Notes: generated by a model not told the origin, from the letters alone. Shown: positions 7,035 through 15,617, counted from the first letter of the stretch. The stretch is 26,894 nucleotides of DNA from Caulobacteraceae bacterium UBA5005 (GCA_002398405.1 DGYN01000071.1:1-26894), one strand, 5' to 3'. Program-made: numbers and translations.

Positions 7035-9559
7035 TGCCGCTGGCGCTCAAGTTCGCGCTTAGGGAGCTGCGCGGCGGCCTCTCCGGCTTTCGGATTTTCC
7101 TGGCGTGCCTGGCGCTGGGGGTCGGGGCGATCGCGGCGGCGGGGTCGACGGCGGAGGCCTTTCGCCAGGGGCTGGCCAGCCAGGCGCGGGAAATCCTGGG
7201 CGGCGATCTGGCGGTGACCATCGAGCGGCAGCCGTTCAGTCCCGCGCAGCAGGCGAGGCTCAAGGCCCTGGGGACGGTGTCCTACGCCTCCCTGATCCGG
7301 ACCATGGCGGAGACGCAGGCGGGGGAGCGCAAGCTCGTCGAACTGCGCGGCGTCGACGCCGCCTATCCCCTGGCGGGCAAGGTGGAGCTGGAGGGGGCGC
7401 CAAGCCTGGCCGCCGCCTTCGCCGCTGTGGACGGGGTTCCCGGCGCGGTGGTGGAGCGCGGTCTGTTGGAGAAGCTGCGGCTGAAGATCGGCGACAGCTT
7501 CACCGCCGGGGGGATTCCCCTGACCGTGCGCGCGGTCATCCTGGCCGAGCCCGACCGGCTGGCGCGGGGATTCGCGCTGGGGCCCCGCGTGGTGGTCAGC
7601 ATGGAAACCTTCAACGCCGCGCGGCGGGCCAGCGTCACCTTTCCGCCGATCACCACGGCGCGGATCGCCCTGGCGGAGGATGTTCCCGCCGCGAGCCTGG
7701 TTCCCGGGCTGAAGAAGGATCTGAAGGGCGACGGGCGCGCCGACCTTCGGGTGCGCAGCCGCGAGGACGCGGCGCCGGGCCTCAAATGGCTGATCGACCA
7801 GCTGGAGTATTTCCTGTCGTTCATCGGGCTGGCGTCCCTGCTCGCGGGGGGACTTGGGGTGCAGGGGGCGGTGGCGGCCTATCTGTCGACGCGGCGCCCG
7901 TCGATCGCGGTCCTGAAGGCGCTGGGGGCGTCGGGGGTCCTGATCCGCAATGTCTATCTGATCCAGATCGGCGTCCTGGCGGTGCTGGGGGTGGTGTTTG
8001 GCCTGATCGTGGGCGCGGCGGCTCCCCTGGTCCTGGGGCTTTGGGTGCAGCAGCAGCTGCCGGTGCCGGCCCTGTTCGGCCTCTATCCGCTACCTCTGGC
8101 CAAGGCGGCGGCGTTCGGCCTGCTCTCCGCCGCGGCTTTCTCTCTTATCCCGCTGGCCCGGGCGCGGCACAGCCCGCCGGCGGCCCTGTTCCGGCGGGCC
8201 CTGGACGGGCGGGTGAGGTTCGGGCTGGAGACGGCGGGGGCGGGTCTGGCGGGGGCGGGCCTCGCGGCTCTGGCCTTCATCGCCGCGCCCAATGCTCTAT
8301 CGGCCGGGATTATGATCGCCGGAGTGGCGGCGGCGTTCGGGGCGCTCAGCCTGCTGGGGTTGGGGGCGGTGAGGCTGGCCTCGGCCCTGAGGGGGTTCGC
8401 CAAGGGCCCGGCCCGGCTGGCGCTGGCGAACCTGGCCGGCCCGGGCTCTGCGGCGAGAAGCGCGGCGCCGGCCATCGGCCTGGGGATCGCGCTGCTCTCC
8501 TGTGTGGTGCTGATCCAGTCCAGCCTGCTGCGCCAGGTGACCGACGTGGCGCCAAGGTCGTCTCCGGCGGTGGTCTACACCGAGATCCCCGGAGAGCGGA
8601 CGGCGGAATTCGACGCCCTGGTGGCGCAGGCCTTCGGCGCGCGCCTGACCGCCCAGACCTATATCCGCACCCCGGTGACCAGCGGCCGGATCACCAGGGT
8701 GCGGGGCGAGGCGGTGGTGCGGGAGCGGATGCCGCAACAGGGCCGCTGGGCCTATGACAACGACCTGCAGATGGGGCTGATCGGGGCGCAGCCGCTGAAC
8801 GCGGGGATCGTGTCCGGCCGCTGGTGGCCGGCCGACTATGCCGGCCCGCCGCTGGTGGCGATCGGCAGGGAGGCGGCGGGGGCCGGGGCGCTGAAGATCG
8901 GTGACGCTTTGACCGTGTCGGTGCTGGGGCGCGACCTGGAGGCCAAGGTGGCGGTGATCCGCGATATCGAGATGGGCGGCTTTGGGGCCAACTATAATGT
9001 GGTGCTGAACCCGTCAGCGGTGGAGGGAGCGGTGCTGCCCTCCCTGGCGGTGGCCAAGGCGACCAAGGCGCAGGAGGAGGCGGCGACGCGGGCCCTGGGC
9101 CGGGCCTTTCCCGAGGTGAATGTCATCTCGGTGCGCGAACAGCTGGAGCAGGCGACGGAGATTTTCGACCGCCTGTCCCTGGCGATCCGGGCGGCGGCCG
9201 GGGTGGCGGGCCTGGCCGGGATCCTGGTGCTGGCCGGAGCCATCGCCGCCCGCGCCCAGGCGCGGCTGCGCGAGGCGGCGACGTTGAAGGTGCTGGGGGC
9301 GTCGAGGATGCAGATCCTTTCCGCCTACAGCCTGGAATACAGCGGGGTGGGACTGATCGCGGGCCTGGCGGGGGTGGGGCTGGGCTATCTGGCGGCCTGG
9401 CCGGTGGTGACCCGCGTCTTCGAGGCGGAGTGGAGCGTCGATTGGGGCGGGGTGTTCGGCCTGATCGCCGGGGCGGCCGCCCTGACCGGCGCGGCGGGCC
9501 TGCTGGCGACCCTGCAGACGCTTGCCAAACGCCCGGCGGCGGCCCTGAGATCGGTTTAG
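7034..9559 (+). CDS. ybbP: FtsX-like permease, YbbP family
   Basis: An 841-aa inner-membrane protein and partner of the preceding ATPase. Seen: one N-terminal helix (about 20-40) followed by a large periplasmic domain; a first FtsX block of helices (about 260-370, with the STRRPSIAVLKALGAS coupling-helix region); further helices and a second periplasmic domain; and a C-terminal FtsX block (about 715-835, with REAATLKVLGAS). The duplicated FtsX layout and the length match YbbP. The start overlaps the ATPase stop by one base, so the two are translationally coupled. It is separated from the TRAP operon by an operator-like repeat and probably belongs to a different transcription unit. Confidence 0.94.
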   Translation: MPLALKFALRELRGGLSGFRIFLACLALGVGAIAAAGSTAEAFRQGLASQAREILGGDLAVTIERQPFSPAQQARLKALGTVSYASLIRTMAETQAGERKLVELRGVDAAYPLAGKVELEGAPSLAAAFAAVDGVPGAVVERGLLEKLRLKIGDSFTAGGIPLTVRAVILAEPDRLARGFALGPRVVVSMETFNAARRASVTFPPITTARIALAEDVPAASLVPGLKKDLKGDGRADLRVRSREDAAPGLKWLIDQLEYFLSFIGLASLLAGGLGVQGAVAAYLSTRRPSIAVLKALGASGVLIRNVYLIQIGVLAVLGVVFGLIVGAAAPLVLGLWVQQQLPVPALFGLYPLPLAKAAAFGLLSAAAFSLIPLARARHSPPAALFRRALDGRVRFGLETAGAGLAGAGLAALAFIAAPNALSAGIMIAGVAAAFGALSLLGLGAVRLASALRGFAKGPARLALANLAGPGSAARSAAPAIGLGIALLSCVVLIQSSLLRQVTDVAPRSSPAVVYTEIPGERTAEFDALVAQAFGARLTAQTYIRTPVTSGRITRVRGEAVVRERMPQQGRWAYDNDLQMGLIGAQPLNAGIVSGRWWPADYAGPPLVAIGREAAGAGALKIGDALTVSVLGRDLEAKVAVIRDIEMGGFGANYNVVLNPSAVEGAVLPSLAVAKATKAQEEAATRALGRAFPEVNVISVREQLEQATEIFDRLSLAIRAAAGVAGLAGILVLAGAIAARAQARLREAATLKVLGASRMQILSAYSLEYSGVGLIAGLAGVGLGYLAAWPVVTRVFEAEWSVDWGGVFGLIAGAAALTGAAGLLATLQTLAKRPAAALRSV

Positions 9560-9587
9560 GGCGAGGGGGGCCTAGACGCCGGGAAAA

Positions 9588-9606
9588 CTGTAGGCCACAC
9601 ATACAA
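9588..9606 (+). promoter_or_regulatory. Operator-like inverted repeat, copy 2 (TRAP operon)
   Basis: CTGTAGGC-CAC-ACATACAA has the same 8-3-8 layout as the sites at 1636 and 22743. It ends 30 bases before the DctQ start codon. TACAAT (9602-9607) overlaps its right half and matches a -10 box in 5 of 6 bases; no good -35 is seen, so an activator is as possible as a repressor. The ATTGTATGTGT 11-mer is shared exactly, on the opposite strand, with copy 1. Confidence 0.6.
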
Positions 9607-9636
9607 TCTAGGCCGGCGCGGACCGGCGGGGGAACC

Positions 9637-10176
9637 ATGTCTCAGGACGCCGATCTCAACCCCATCGAGACCCACGAGGTCCGGGAAGAAGCCAAGGGGC
9701 TGACGGGCGTCCTGGCGCGGGGATGTTTCGTGGTCGGCGCCATCGGCCTTTTGATCGCCATGGCCAGCGACGCCATCGCGGTGGTCGGCCGGCACATCAA
9801 TTTCCCGTTGCTGGGCTCCATCGAGATCGTCCAGGCCTGTATCGTCACGGCGGCCTCGGCGGCCATGGTGGGGGCGACAGCCTCGCGCAGCCACGCGGCG
9901 GTGCACATCCTGACCGAGCGGGTCGGACCCAGGGCGCAGGATATTCTCGAGCGGCTGGCCAATGTGGTCGGCGCGGTGGTGGCCATCGCCCTTCTGATCG
10001 GGTCGGTATGGATCGTCAGCGATCTTTGGGATGGGCAGGAGATGACCGAGCTTCTGCGCATGCCGCTAAAGCCCCTGCGGCTGTTCTGGTGCGCCAGCGC
10101 GGCCCTGATGGCGGTGCTGTTCCTGGCGCGCGCGATCGCGCCGCCCAAGCATAGGGAGCCCGATCATGGCGCCTGA
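9637..10176 (+). CDS. dctQ: TRAP transporter small membrane subunit (DctQ)
   Basis: A 179-aa integral membrane protein with four hydrophobic segments (about 26-48, 60-82, 108-130 and 150-168), typical of TRAP small subunits, which couple the binding protein and the large permease. The ATG at 9637 follows GGCGGGGG and yields the expected polar N-terminus; earlier in-frame starts would run back into ybbP. It overlaps dctM by 11 bases. With DctM and DctP it forms a sodium-driven uptake system for a carboxylate or similar anion. Confidence 0.88.
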   Translation: MSQDADLNPIETHEVREEAKGLTGVLARGCFVVGAIGLLIAMASDAIAVVGRHINFPLLGSIEIVQACIVTAASAAMVGATASRSHAAVHILTERVGPRAQDILERLANVVGAVVAIALLIGSVWIVSDLWDGQEMTELLRMPLKPLRLFWCASAALMAVLFLARAIAPPKHREPDHGA

Positions 10177-11470
10177 GCTGATCGGCGGCCTGGGGGTCCT
10201 CGTTCTCTTGATTTTGCTGACCCTGGGCGTCCCGATCGGGGTCTCGCTCGGGCTGGTCGGTCTTTCCGGCCTGATGATTCTGTTGTCGCCCGAGGCGGCG
10301 GTGATCAAGTCGGGGGTCGCGGCCTTCGAGATGATCTCCAAGTATGAACTGGGAGTCCTGCCCCTGTTCCTGCTGATGGCGCACGTCTGTTTTTCGGCGG
10401 GCGCGAGCCGGGATTTCTTCGCAGTTGCCGCCAACTTCCTGGGGCACAGGAAGGGCGGCCTGGCGCTGGCCTCGATCGGGGCCTGCGCGGGATTTGGAGC
10501 GATCAGCGGATCGAGCCTTGCGACCGCCGCCACCGTGGGGCTGGTCGCTTTGCCGGAGATGCGGGCGCAGAAGTATTCGCCGGCGCTCGCCACCGGGGCG
10601 CTGGCCGCGGGGGGGACGCTGGGCGCCCTGATCCCGCCGAGCGGAGCCCTGATCGTATTCGGGGTGATCGCCGAGCAATCGATCGGCAAGCTGTTCACCG
10701 CCGCCATCATTCCGGGGATTACCCAGGCGCTGTTCTACATGGTGGCCATCGTCATCATCTGCACGATCAGGCCCCAGGACGGGCCGGCCATGCCGCGGGC
10801 GCCGTGGGCTGAGCGCTGGGCCTCGCTGGGGAAGATCGCCGACATCGGCCTGCTGATCCTGTTCGTGATCGGGGGACTGTCGCTTGGCCTGTTCACCCCG
10901 CCGGAGGCCGCCTCGGTGGGGGCGGTGGGCGCGCTGGTGCTGTGCGCCTTCCGCCGCAAGCTGACCAAGGAGTCGATCCTGCGGTCGCTGCGCGAGACGC
11001 TTTCCACCACCGGCATGATCTACGTGATCATCATCGGGGCGGTGATCTTCTCGACCTTCATCAGCGTCTCGGGCCTGGCCGACCAGGTGACGGCCATCGT
11101 GCGCAATATGGACGCGGGACCCTTGGCGGCGATCCTGGTGATGACGCTTGTTCTGCTGATCCTGGGCTCGTTCCTGGATGGGCTTGCGCTCATGCTGCTG
11201 ACGACGCCGATCTTCCTGCCGATTGTTCAAGACCTGGGGATCAGCCCGATCTGGTTCGGCATCTTTTTGGTGAGGACCATGGAGATCGGCATGGTCCATC
11301 CGCCGGTCGGGATGAACGTCTATGTCATCCATGGCCTGGCCAAGGACATCCCGCTGACCACGGTGTTCAAGGGGATCGTGCCCTTCCTGCTGACCGACTT
11401 CGTGCACCTGACGGTGCTGATCCTCGTGCCCGCCATGGCCCTGTGGCTGCCCGGGGTGCTGGGGCAATGA
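10166..11470 (+). CDS. dctM: TRAP transporter large permease subunit (DctM)
   Basis: A 434-aa permease with about 12 hydrophobic segments. Seen: family-typical stretches GFGAISGSSLATAATVG, LIPPSGALIVFGVIAEQSIGKLF, and the C-terminal GMVHPPVGMNVYVI. It carries substrate across the inner membrane using the ion gradient after delivery by DctP. It overlaps dctQ (11 bases) and dctP (ATGA, 4 bases), so the three are co-translated. Confidence 0.96.
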   Translation: MAPELIGGLGVLVLLILLTLGVPIGVSLGLVGLSGLMILLSPEAAVIKSGVAAFEMISKYELGVLPLFLLMAHVCFSAGASRDFFAVAANFLGHRKGGLALASIGACAGFGAISGSSLATAATVGLVALPEMRAQKYSPALATGALAAGGTLGALIPPSGALIVFGVIAEQSIGKLFTAAIIPGITQALFYMVAIVIICTIRPQDGPAMPRAPWAERWASLGKIADIGLLILFVIGGLSLGLFTPPEAASVGAVGALVLCAFRRKLTKESILRSLRETLSTTGMIYVIIIGAVIFSTFISVSGLADQVTAIVRNMDAGPLAAILVMTLVLLILGSFLDGLALMLLTTPIFLPIVQDLGISPIWFGIFLVRTMEIGMVHPPVGMNVYVIHGLAKDIPLTTVFKGIVPFLLTDFVHLTVLILVPAMALWLPGVLGQ

Positions 11471-12687
11471 GGATGCTGCGATGGCTCCGAGCGGCGATCG
11501 CTTCTTCTCCCCTCCCGGAGGGAGGGGCTGGGGGAGGGATTACGGCGGCCGGTGGTCTTGGCTCTATCGGCGCTCTATCCCTGGGCGGAGGTAAACCCTC
11601 CCCTGACCCCTCCCTCAGGGAGGGGAGAAGAAGGAGGGGCCGCGCCGGGGCGATGCTGCTGCTGGGGGCTCTCGCGCTGGCCGCCTGCGGCAAGCCGGCG
11701 GCCGAGGGGGTGCATGAGCTGACCTATGCGACGCCCTATTCGCCGGGGCATCCATTCAGCAAGGCCGACATCACCTGGATGAAGTTTGTGGAGGAAAAGT
11801 CCGGCGGGCGGCTGAAGATCAAGCCGGCGTGGTCGGGGGGATTGCTATCGTCGAACCAGAGCCTGATCGAGATCCGCCACCACGTGGCCGACATCGGGCT
11901 GATCACGCCGATCTATACGCGCGGGGGGGTGCACCTGGTGCGCGCCCAGTCCGGTTTCTATGGCGGGGTGGCGACCATGGAGGACCAGGTCACCATCTAT
12001 AAGTGCCTGGCGGCGGAGTTTCCGGAGCTGGACCGCGAGATGGCGGGCCTCAAGGTCCTGGCGGTGCAGGGGGGCAATTTCCCGGGCGTCGTGACGCGGG
12101 ATAGGCCGATCCGCACCCTGGCCGATTTCAAGGGTCTGCGCCTGCGGGTGCCGACGGAACTGACGGCGGTGATGCGCGAGCTGGGCGCCGATCCGGTCGA
12201 TATGCCGATGGGCGAAGTCTATTCGGCCATGGCCAAGGGGGTGGTGGACGGGGTGGTCGCCCCGGCCGACACCTTCAGAAGCCTGCACTTCGGCGACATC
12301 GCCAAATACTATTCGACCCTGCATGTGAGCCGGGGCGGCTATCCGGCCCGCGCCATGGCGGCGACGACCTGGGACGCGTTGCCGGCGGACCTGCAGGCGG
12401 TGCTGACCGAGGCCCAGCCGCTATGGGAGACGGCGATCCTCAGCGAACTGACCAAGGCGGAGGTCACGGGGGCGGCCTTCGGCAAGGAGAGCGGCGTCGA
12501 ATTCGTGACCTTTGATTCGGCAGACCAGATAAAATTCGATCAGATCTACAATGCCGCCGCCTTGGCCGACGCCAAGCGGTTGTCGCGGTTCGGCATCGAC
12601 GGCGAGCCGGTGTTCCGCCGCGCGCAAAGCCTTATCGCATCGGGGCCCAGCAATTGCGGAAAGGCGCCTGTGACGGCGGCGCCATGA
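11467..12687 (+). CDS. dctP: TRAP substrate-binding lipoprotein (DctP), signal region interrupted by a repeat
   Basis: The mature part is a normal TRAP solute-binding protein, with TLADFKGLRLRVP carrying the family Arg that usually grips a carboxylate and VVDGVVAPADTF after it. The lipobox ALAAC indicates a lipid-anchored binding protein rather than a free one. The ATG at 11467 overlaps the dctM stop and encodes MRMLRWLRAAIA. The next 44 or so codons come from a 133-bp palindromic repeat, and only then follows MLLLGALALAAC. A second start, ATG at 11653, would give a compact lipoprotein signal; AAGGAGGGG at the repeat's end lies about 13 bases before it. I cannot tell which start is used: the long form is 406 aa, the short one 344 aa. 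Confidence 0.87.
   Translation: MRMLRWLRAAIASSPLPEGGAGGGITAAGGLGSIGALSLGGGKPSPDPSLREGRRRRGRAGAMLLLGALALAACGKPAAEGVHELTYATPYSPGHPFSKADITWMKFVEEKSGGRLKIKPAWSGGLLSSNQSLIEIRHHVADIGLITPIYTRGGVHLVRAQSGFYGGVATMEDQVTIYKCLAAEFPELDREMAGLKVLAVQGGNFPGVVTRDRPIRTLADFKGLRLRVPTELTAVMRELGADPVDMPMGEVYSAMAKGVVDGVVAPADTFRSLHFGDIAKYYSTLHVSRGGYPARAMAATTWDALPADLQAVLTEAQPLWETAILSELTKAEVTGAAFGKESGVEFVTFDSADQIKFDQIYNAAALADAKRLSRFGIDGEPVFRRAQSLIASGPSNCGKAPVTAAP
11501..11633. repeat. 133-bp palindromic element inside dctP
   Basis: Two 38-base arms (11501-11538 and 11596-11633) are inverted copies with 34 of 38 matches, starting CTTCTTCTCCCCTCCC on each outer edge. They are separated by 57 bases. Each arm is itself a hairpin (CCCCTCCC / GGGAGGGG). 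The reading frame stays open through the element. It resembles the short CCCCTCC palindromes at 14 and 25806 and is probably a dispersed MITE/REPIN-type repeat. Confidence 0.8.
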
Positions 12688-12735
12688 CCAGCGGGCGCCC
12701 AGATGCGATAAATTCCGGAACCTTGCGTCCAACCA

Positions 12736-12807
12736 TTGACAGTAGGCGACGCGTATTGCTTGTGCAGCGCGATCATTATTGGCAAGACCGGCATGTTGCA
12801 GCGCAAC
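12736..12807 (+). promoter_or_regulatory. Putative marR promoter and autoregulatory palindrome
   Basis: The 135-base gap between dctP and marR holds TTGACA at 12736-12741, a perfect -35, though no convincing -10 lies 16-18 bases on. It also holds a perfect 13-bp palindrome, GTTGC-AGC-GCAAC, at 12795-12807, five bases before the marR Shine-Dalgarno. MarR proteins commonly bind such palindromes in their own promoter; binding here is inference. The palindrome does not match the 19-bp operator family. Confidence 0.45.
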
Positions 12808-12822
12808 TGGCGAAGGAATTCC

Positions 12823-13293
12823 ATGGCTCGATCCTCCACTGCGGCGAAACCCCAGACCGACAGCTTCGACGAATTGGACGACGGCGGCCTCGAGTCTCTT
12901 CTCGGCTTCCATCTGCGGATGGCCAATGTCGCGGTCTATCGCGACTTCGCCGCCAGCATGAGCAAGTTCGACCTGACCCAGCGCCAGGCCGCGACGCTCG
13001 CCCTGATCGAAGCCAATCCGGGAACGCCTCAGGTGGCGATCGCGGCGACGCTCGGTTCGGACCGCGCCACCATCATGGCCATGGTCGACCGGCTGGAAGC
13101 GCGGGGGTTCCTCACCCGCACCCGCTCGCGTTCGGACCGGCGCCGGCAGGAACTGTATCTGACGCCCTTGGGCCAGAAGGTCTGCAAGGACGCCAAGAAG
13201 CTGATCACCGAGCACGAGAAGCGCTTCACCTCGATGTTCTCGCCCGAGGAGCTGAAGGCCTTCATCGACGGGTTGCGGCGTATTCACGGGTAG
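12823..13293 (+). CDS. MarR-family transcriptional regulator
   Basis: A 156-aa winged-helix regulator. Seen: the DNA-binding domain with TQRQAATLALI (52-62), the recognition helix around GSDRATIMAMVDRLEARGFL (78-97) and the wing SRSDRRRQELYLTPLG (102-117), the classic MarR D-x-R signature. Helices at both ends should form the dimer interface, where a ligand, often an aromatic acid or CoA ester, usually binds. I chose the ATG at 12823, which has GAAGGA five bases upstream; the ATG at 12736 would add 29 atypical residues and start on the TTGACA. The gene leads directly into the two dehydratase-family genes (10-base gap), so it probably controls them and perhaps the wider cluster. Confidence 0.93.
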   Translation: MARSSTAAKPQTDSFDELDDGGLESLLGFHLRMANVAVYRDFAASMSKFDLTQRQAATLALIEANPGTPQVAIAATLGSDRATIMAMVDRLEARGFLTRTRSRSDRRRQELYLTPLGQKVCKDAKKLITEHEKRFTSMFSPEELKAFIDGLRRIHG

Positions 13294-13303
13294 GACTATC
13301 CCG

Positions 13304-14341
13304 ATGAACGCGGCGATGGACCTTCGCGCCGCCGCTTCGAGACGCCGCACTGAGCCGCTCGCGGTTAGCGGCGACGTCGTCGGTTATATCGGCCTCGATA
13401 CCCCCACAGAGCTGATCTCCGCCGCGGGATTCACCCCGGTGCGGGTGATTGCGGGGGCGTCTTCGGAAGGCGTGGAAGCCTATGCCGAGGGGTTGGGCAA
13501 TCCCGTGCTGCGGGGGTTGGCGGCCGCCCTGCTGGAGGGGCCGTATCAGGATCTGAAAAGACTCATCATCTCCCCGACCCCGGCGGCCTACGGCTGGCTG
13601 GCGAGCTTTCTGCGCGAACTTAGGCGCGGAGGAGAAGGGCCGGCTGGGCTGGAGGTGGTTCTGTTCGACCTGAACCATGGGCGGACGGCGGGGCTATCGG
13701 CTATCCGCCGCAATACGGTCGCGGACCTGGCCAAGACCCTTGGCGACTGGGCGGGACGCGCCGTAGCGCGGGACCTTCCCGAAGCGGTGGCCGGCGCCAA
13801 CCGAACGCGGCGGGAGCTTCGGGTCCTGGAGGGCCTGCGAGCCGAGGGCCGGATCAGCGGCGTCGACGCCCTGGCGGCGTTCGCCGCGCGGGAGGCGATG
13901 GACGAAGGGGATTACCAGGTGGCGCTGGCCGGGTTTGCGCAGGAAGCCGGGGCGCCGATCGCGGCTAGGCGGGTGATCTACAGCGGGGTCGAGACGATCA
14001 CGCCCGAGCCCTATGGGCGGCTGGAAGAGGCCGGGCGGCTGATCGTGGGCGATGACCAGGACGCGGGATCGCGGTCGATCGGGCGCGAGGTGGCCGAGGG
14101 CGGCGACCTGCTGGCGGCTTTGGCTAAGGCCTATGCGGCGCGGGACCCGGCGCCGGCCAAGTCGGCGCTGGGGGACCGGATTTCCTATCTGTTGGAGATG
14201 GTGCGGCGGACCCATGCGGAAGAAGTCATCTTCGCCCTGACGGCCTTCGACCATCCCGCGGGATGGGAGGCGCCGGCGCTGATGGAGGCGCTGCAAGCCG
14301 AGGGGATCGCCTGCACACGGATGGAGGCGGCCGGTGGCTGA
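13304..14341 (+). CDS. 2-hydroxyacyl-CoA dehydratase / benzoyl-CoA reductase family subunit without Fe-S cysteines
   Basis: A 345-aa protein with the HGD-D fold signature near its N-terminus (GLDTPTELISAAGFTPVRV), matching the usual G-x-x-PEELI-x-AAG-x-x-PVR of the family. In ordinary members a Cys sits just before this motif, a second in the block after it and a third in a PHTCD-like motif. Here the equivalents are Gly/Thr and SPTPAAYG, and the only Cys is near the C-terminus (GIACTRM). It therefore probably binds no [4Fe-4S] cluster and acts as a structural or substrate partner of the next subunit. It overlaps that gene by 8 bases. Classical relatives dehydrate 2-hydroxyacyl-CoA or reduce benzoyl-CoA after electron transfer from an ATP-driven activator; the reaction here is unknown. 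Confidence 0.8.
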   Translation: MNAAMDLRAAASRRRTEPLAVSGDVVGYIGLDTPTELISAAGFTPVRVIAGASSEGVEAYAEGLGNPVLRGLAAALLEGPYQDLKRLIISPTPAAYGWLASFLRELRRGGEGPAGLEVVLFDLNHGRTAGLSAIRRNTVADLAKTLGDWAGRAVARDLPEAVAGANRTRRELRVLEGLRAEGRISGVDALAAFAAREAMDEGDYQVALAGFAQEAGAPIAARRVIYSGVETITPEPYGRLEEAGRLIVGDDQDAGSRSIGREVAEGGDLLAALAKAYAARDPAPAKSALGDRISYLLEMVRRTHAEEVIFALTAFDHPAGWEAPALMEALQAEGIACTRMEAAGG

Positions 14342-15617
14342 GGAGACGCGCGCCAAGAACCTGTCGTTCGCCAAGGAGAACAGCGCCTACAACCGCGACT
14401 GGTTCGCGGGCGTGCGGGCCCGTGTCGAGGCCGGCGAGCCCTATGCCTACGTCAACGCCGACGTCCCCACCGAGATCTTCAAGGCCATGGATGTGCCGGT
14501 GGTGGTCAATCAGTGGTGGTCGAGCGTCATCGCCGCCAAGCAGAAGTCGGCGGGGTATCTGGATCAGCTGAACGCCCAGGGGTACGGCAAGAGCCTGTGC
14601 AAATATTGCTCGCTGGGGCTGGCGGGCGCGCTTGCCGAGGACGCCGATCCGCCGTGGGGGGGATTGCCCCGGCCCGCCATGCTGGTGACCGGCAACGACT
14701 GCAACGGATCGTCGAAGATTTTCGACCTGATGGCGCGGCGGTTTGAGACGCCGCTGTTTGTTTTGGAGCGGGCGGCGGCGCGGCCTCCGGAGGGGACCGA
14801 CTGGCTTTCGCGGTCGCGCACCGACTGGGAGGAGATCTTCGGATCGGACGCCATCGACGCCCTGGTGGTGCAGTATCGGGGCTTGATCTCGTTCATCGAG
14901 GAGACGACGGGGCGGACCTTTGATGAGGGCAAGCTTGCCGAGGTCATGGACCTGGTGAACGAGCAGGAGGAATATTATTTCAAGACGCGCGAGTTGATCG
15001 CCAAGGCGCGGCCTGCCCCGCTCAATATCGCCGACCAGATGCCGGCGACCATGATCCCGCAGTGGCACCGGGGGACCGAGTGGGCGCGGGACCGGGCCAA
15101 GCAGTTCTATGAGGAGACGGCGCGCAAGGTCGCGGCCGGCGAGGCGGCGGCCCCCAATGAAAAGACCCGGCTGATGTGGCTGGGGACCGGGCTTTGGCAC
15201 AATCTGTCGTTCTATGAGTATTTCCAGCGGGAGCACGGGGCGGTGTTCATCTGGTCGATCTATCTGGCCATCGCGGCGGATGGATACCCGACCTATGGGG
15301 ACGATCCGTTGCGCGCCCTCGCGGGCCGGATGACCAAGATTTTCAACATCCTGGGGGTTCCGCCGTTCAACACCGACTGGTTCGCGGCCGAGGCCGTCAA
15401 GGCCGGGATCGATGGCGTGGTGTCCCTGACCGGCGGGACCGAGGACGATTGCCGGGAAGCCTTCGGCCACCACTATCTGGTGCGGCGGGCGCTCGAGAAG
15501 GTGGGCGTGCCGATGCTGCGGCTCGGGGTCGATAATGTCGATGCGCGGGGGTGGGACGATGAGGCGGTGAAGGCCAGGGTTGAGCAGTGGCTCAAGGATG
15601 AGGTGGAGGGGCGCTGA
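14334..15617 (+). CDS. 2-hydroxyacyl-CoA dehydratase / benzoyl-CoA reductase family subunit with Fe-S cysteines
   Basis: A 427-aa partner of the preceding subunit. Seen: VPTEIFKAMDVPVVV (44-58), SLCKYCSLGLAGAL with Cys89 and Cys92, and VTGNDCNGSSKIFDLM with Cys123. These are the positions where HGD/BCR subunits hold a [4Fe-4S] cluster; a further Cys occurs in GGTEDDC near the C-terminus. The GTG start at 14334 overlaps the upstream stop and has GGAGG seven bases before it. No ASKHA-type activator ATPase, which normally feeds this enzyme class its electron, is found in the window. The tail overlaps the convergent reductase gene by 26 bases. It probably forms a heterodimer with one cluster-bearing and one cluster-free subunit (inference). 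Confidence 0.85.
   Translation: MAEETRAKNLSFAKENSAYNRDWFAGVRARVEAGEPYAYVNADVPTEIFKAMDVPVVVNQWWSSVIAAKQKSAGYLDQLNAQGYGKSLCKYCSLGLAGALAEDADPPWGGLPRPAMLVTGNDCNGSSKIFDLMARRFETPLFVLERAAARPPEGTDWLSRSRTDWEEIFGSDAIDALVVQYRGLISFIEETTGRTFDEGKLAEVMDLVNEQEEYYFKTRELIAKARPAPLNIADQMPATMIPQWHRGTEWARDRAKQFYEETARKVAAGEAAAPNEKTRLMWLGTGLWHNLSFYEYFQREHGAVFIWSIYLAIAADGYPTYGDDPLRALAGRMTKIFNILGVPPFNTDWFAAEAVKAGIDGVVSLTGGTEDDCREAFGHHYLVRRALEKVGVPMLRLGVDNVDARGWDDEAVKARVEQWLKDEVEGR

Noticed and set aside
7105..8757. 550-aa frame inside the FtsX permease gene
   Set aside because: Same-strand alternative frame, Gly/Arg-rich, without a ribosome-binding site; the permease frame has conserved FtsX blocks.
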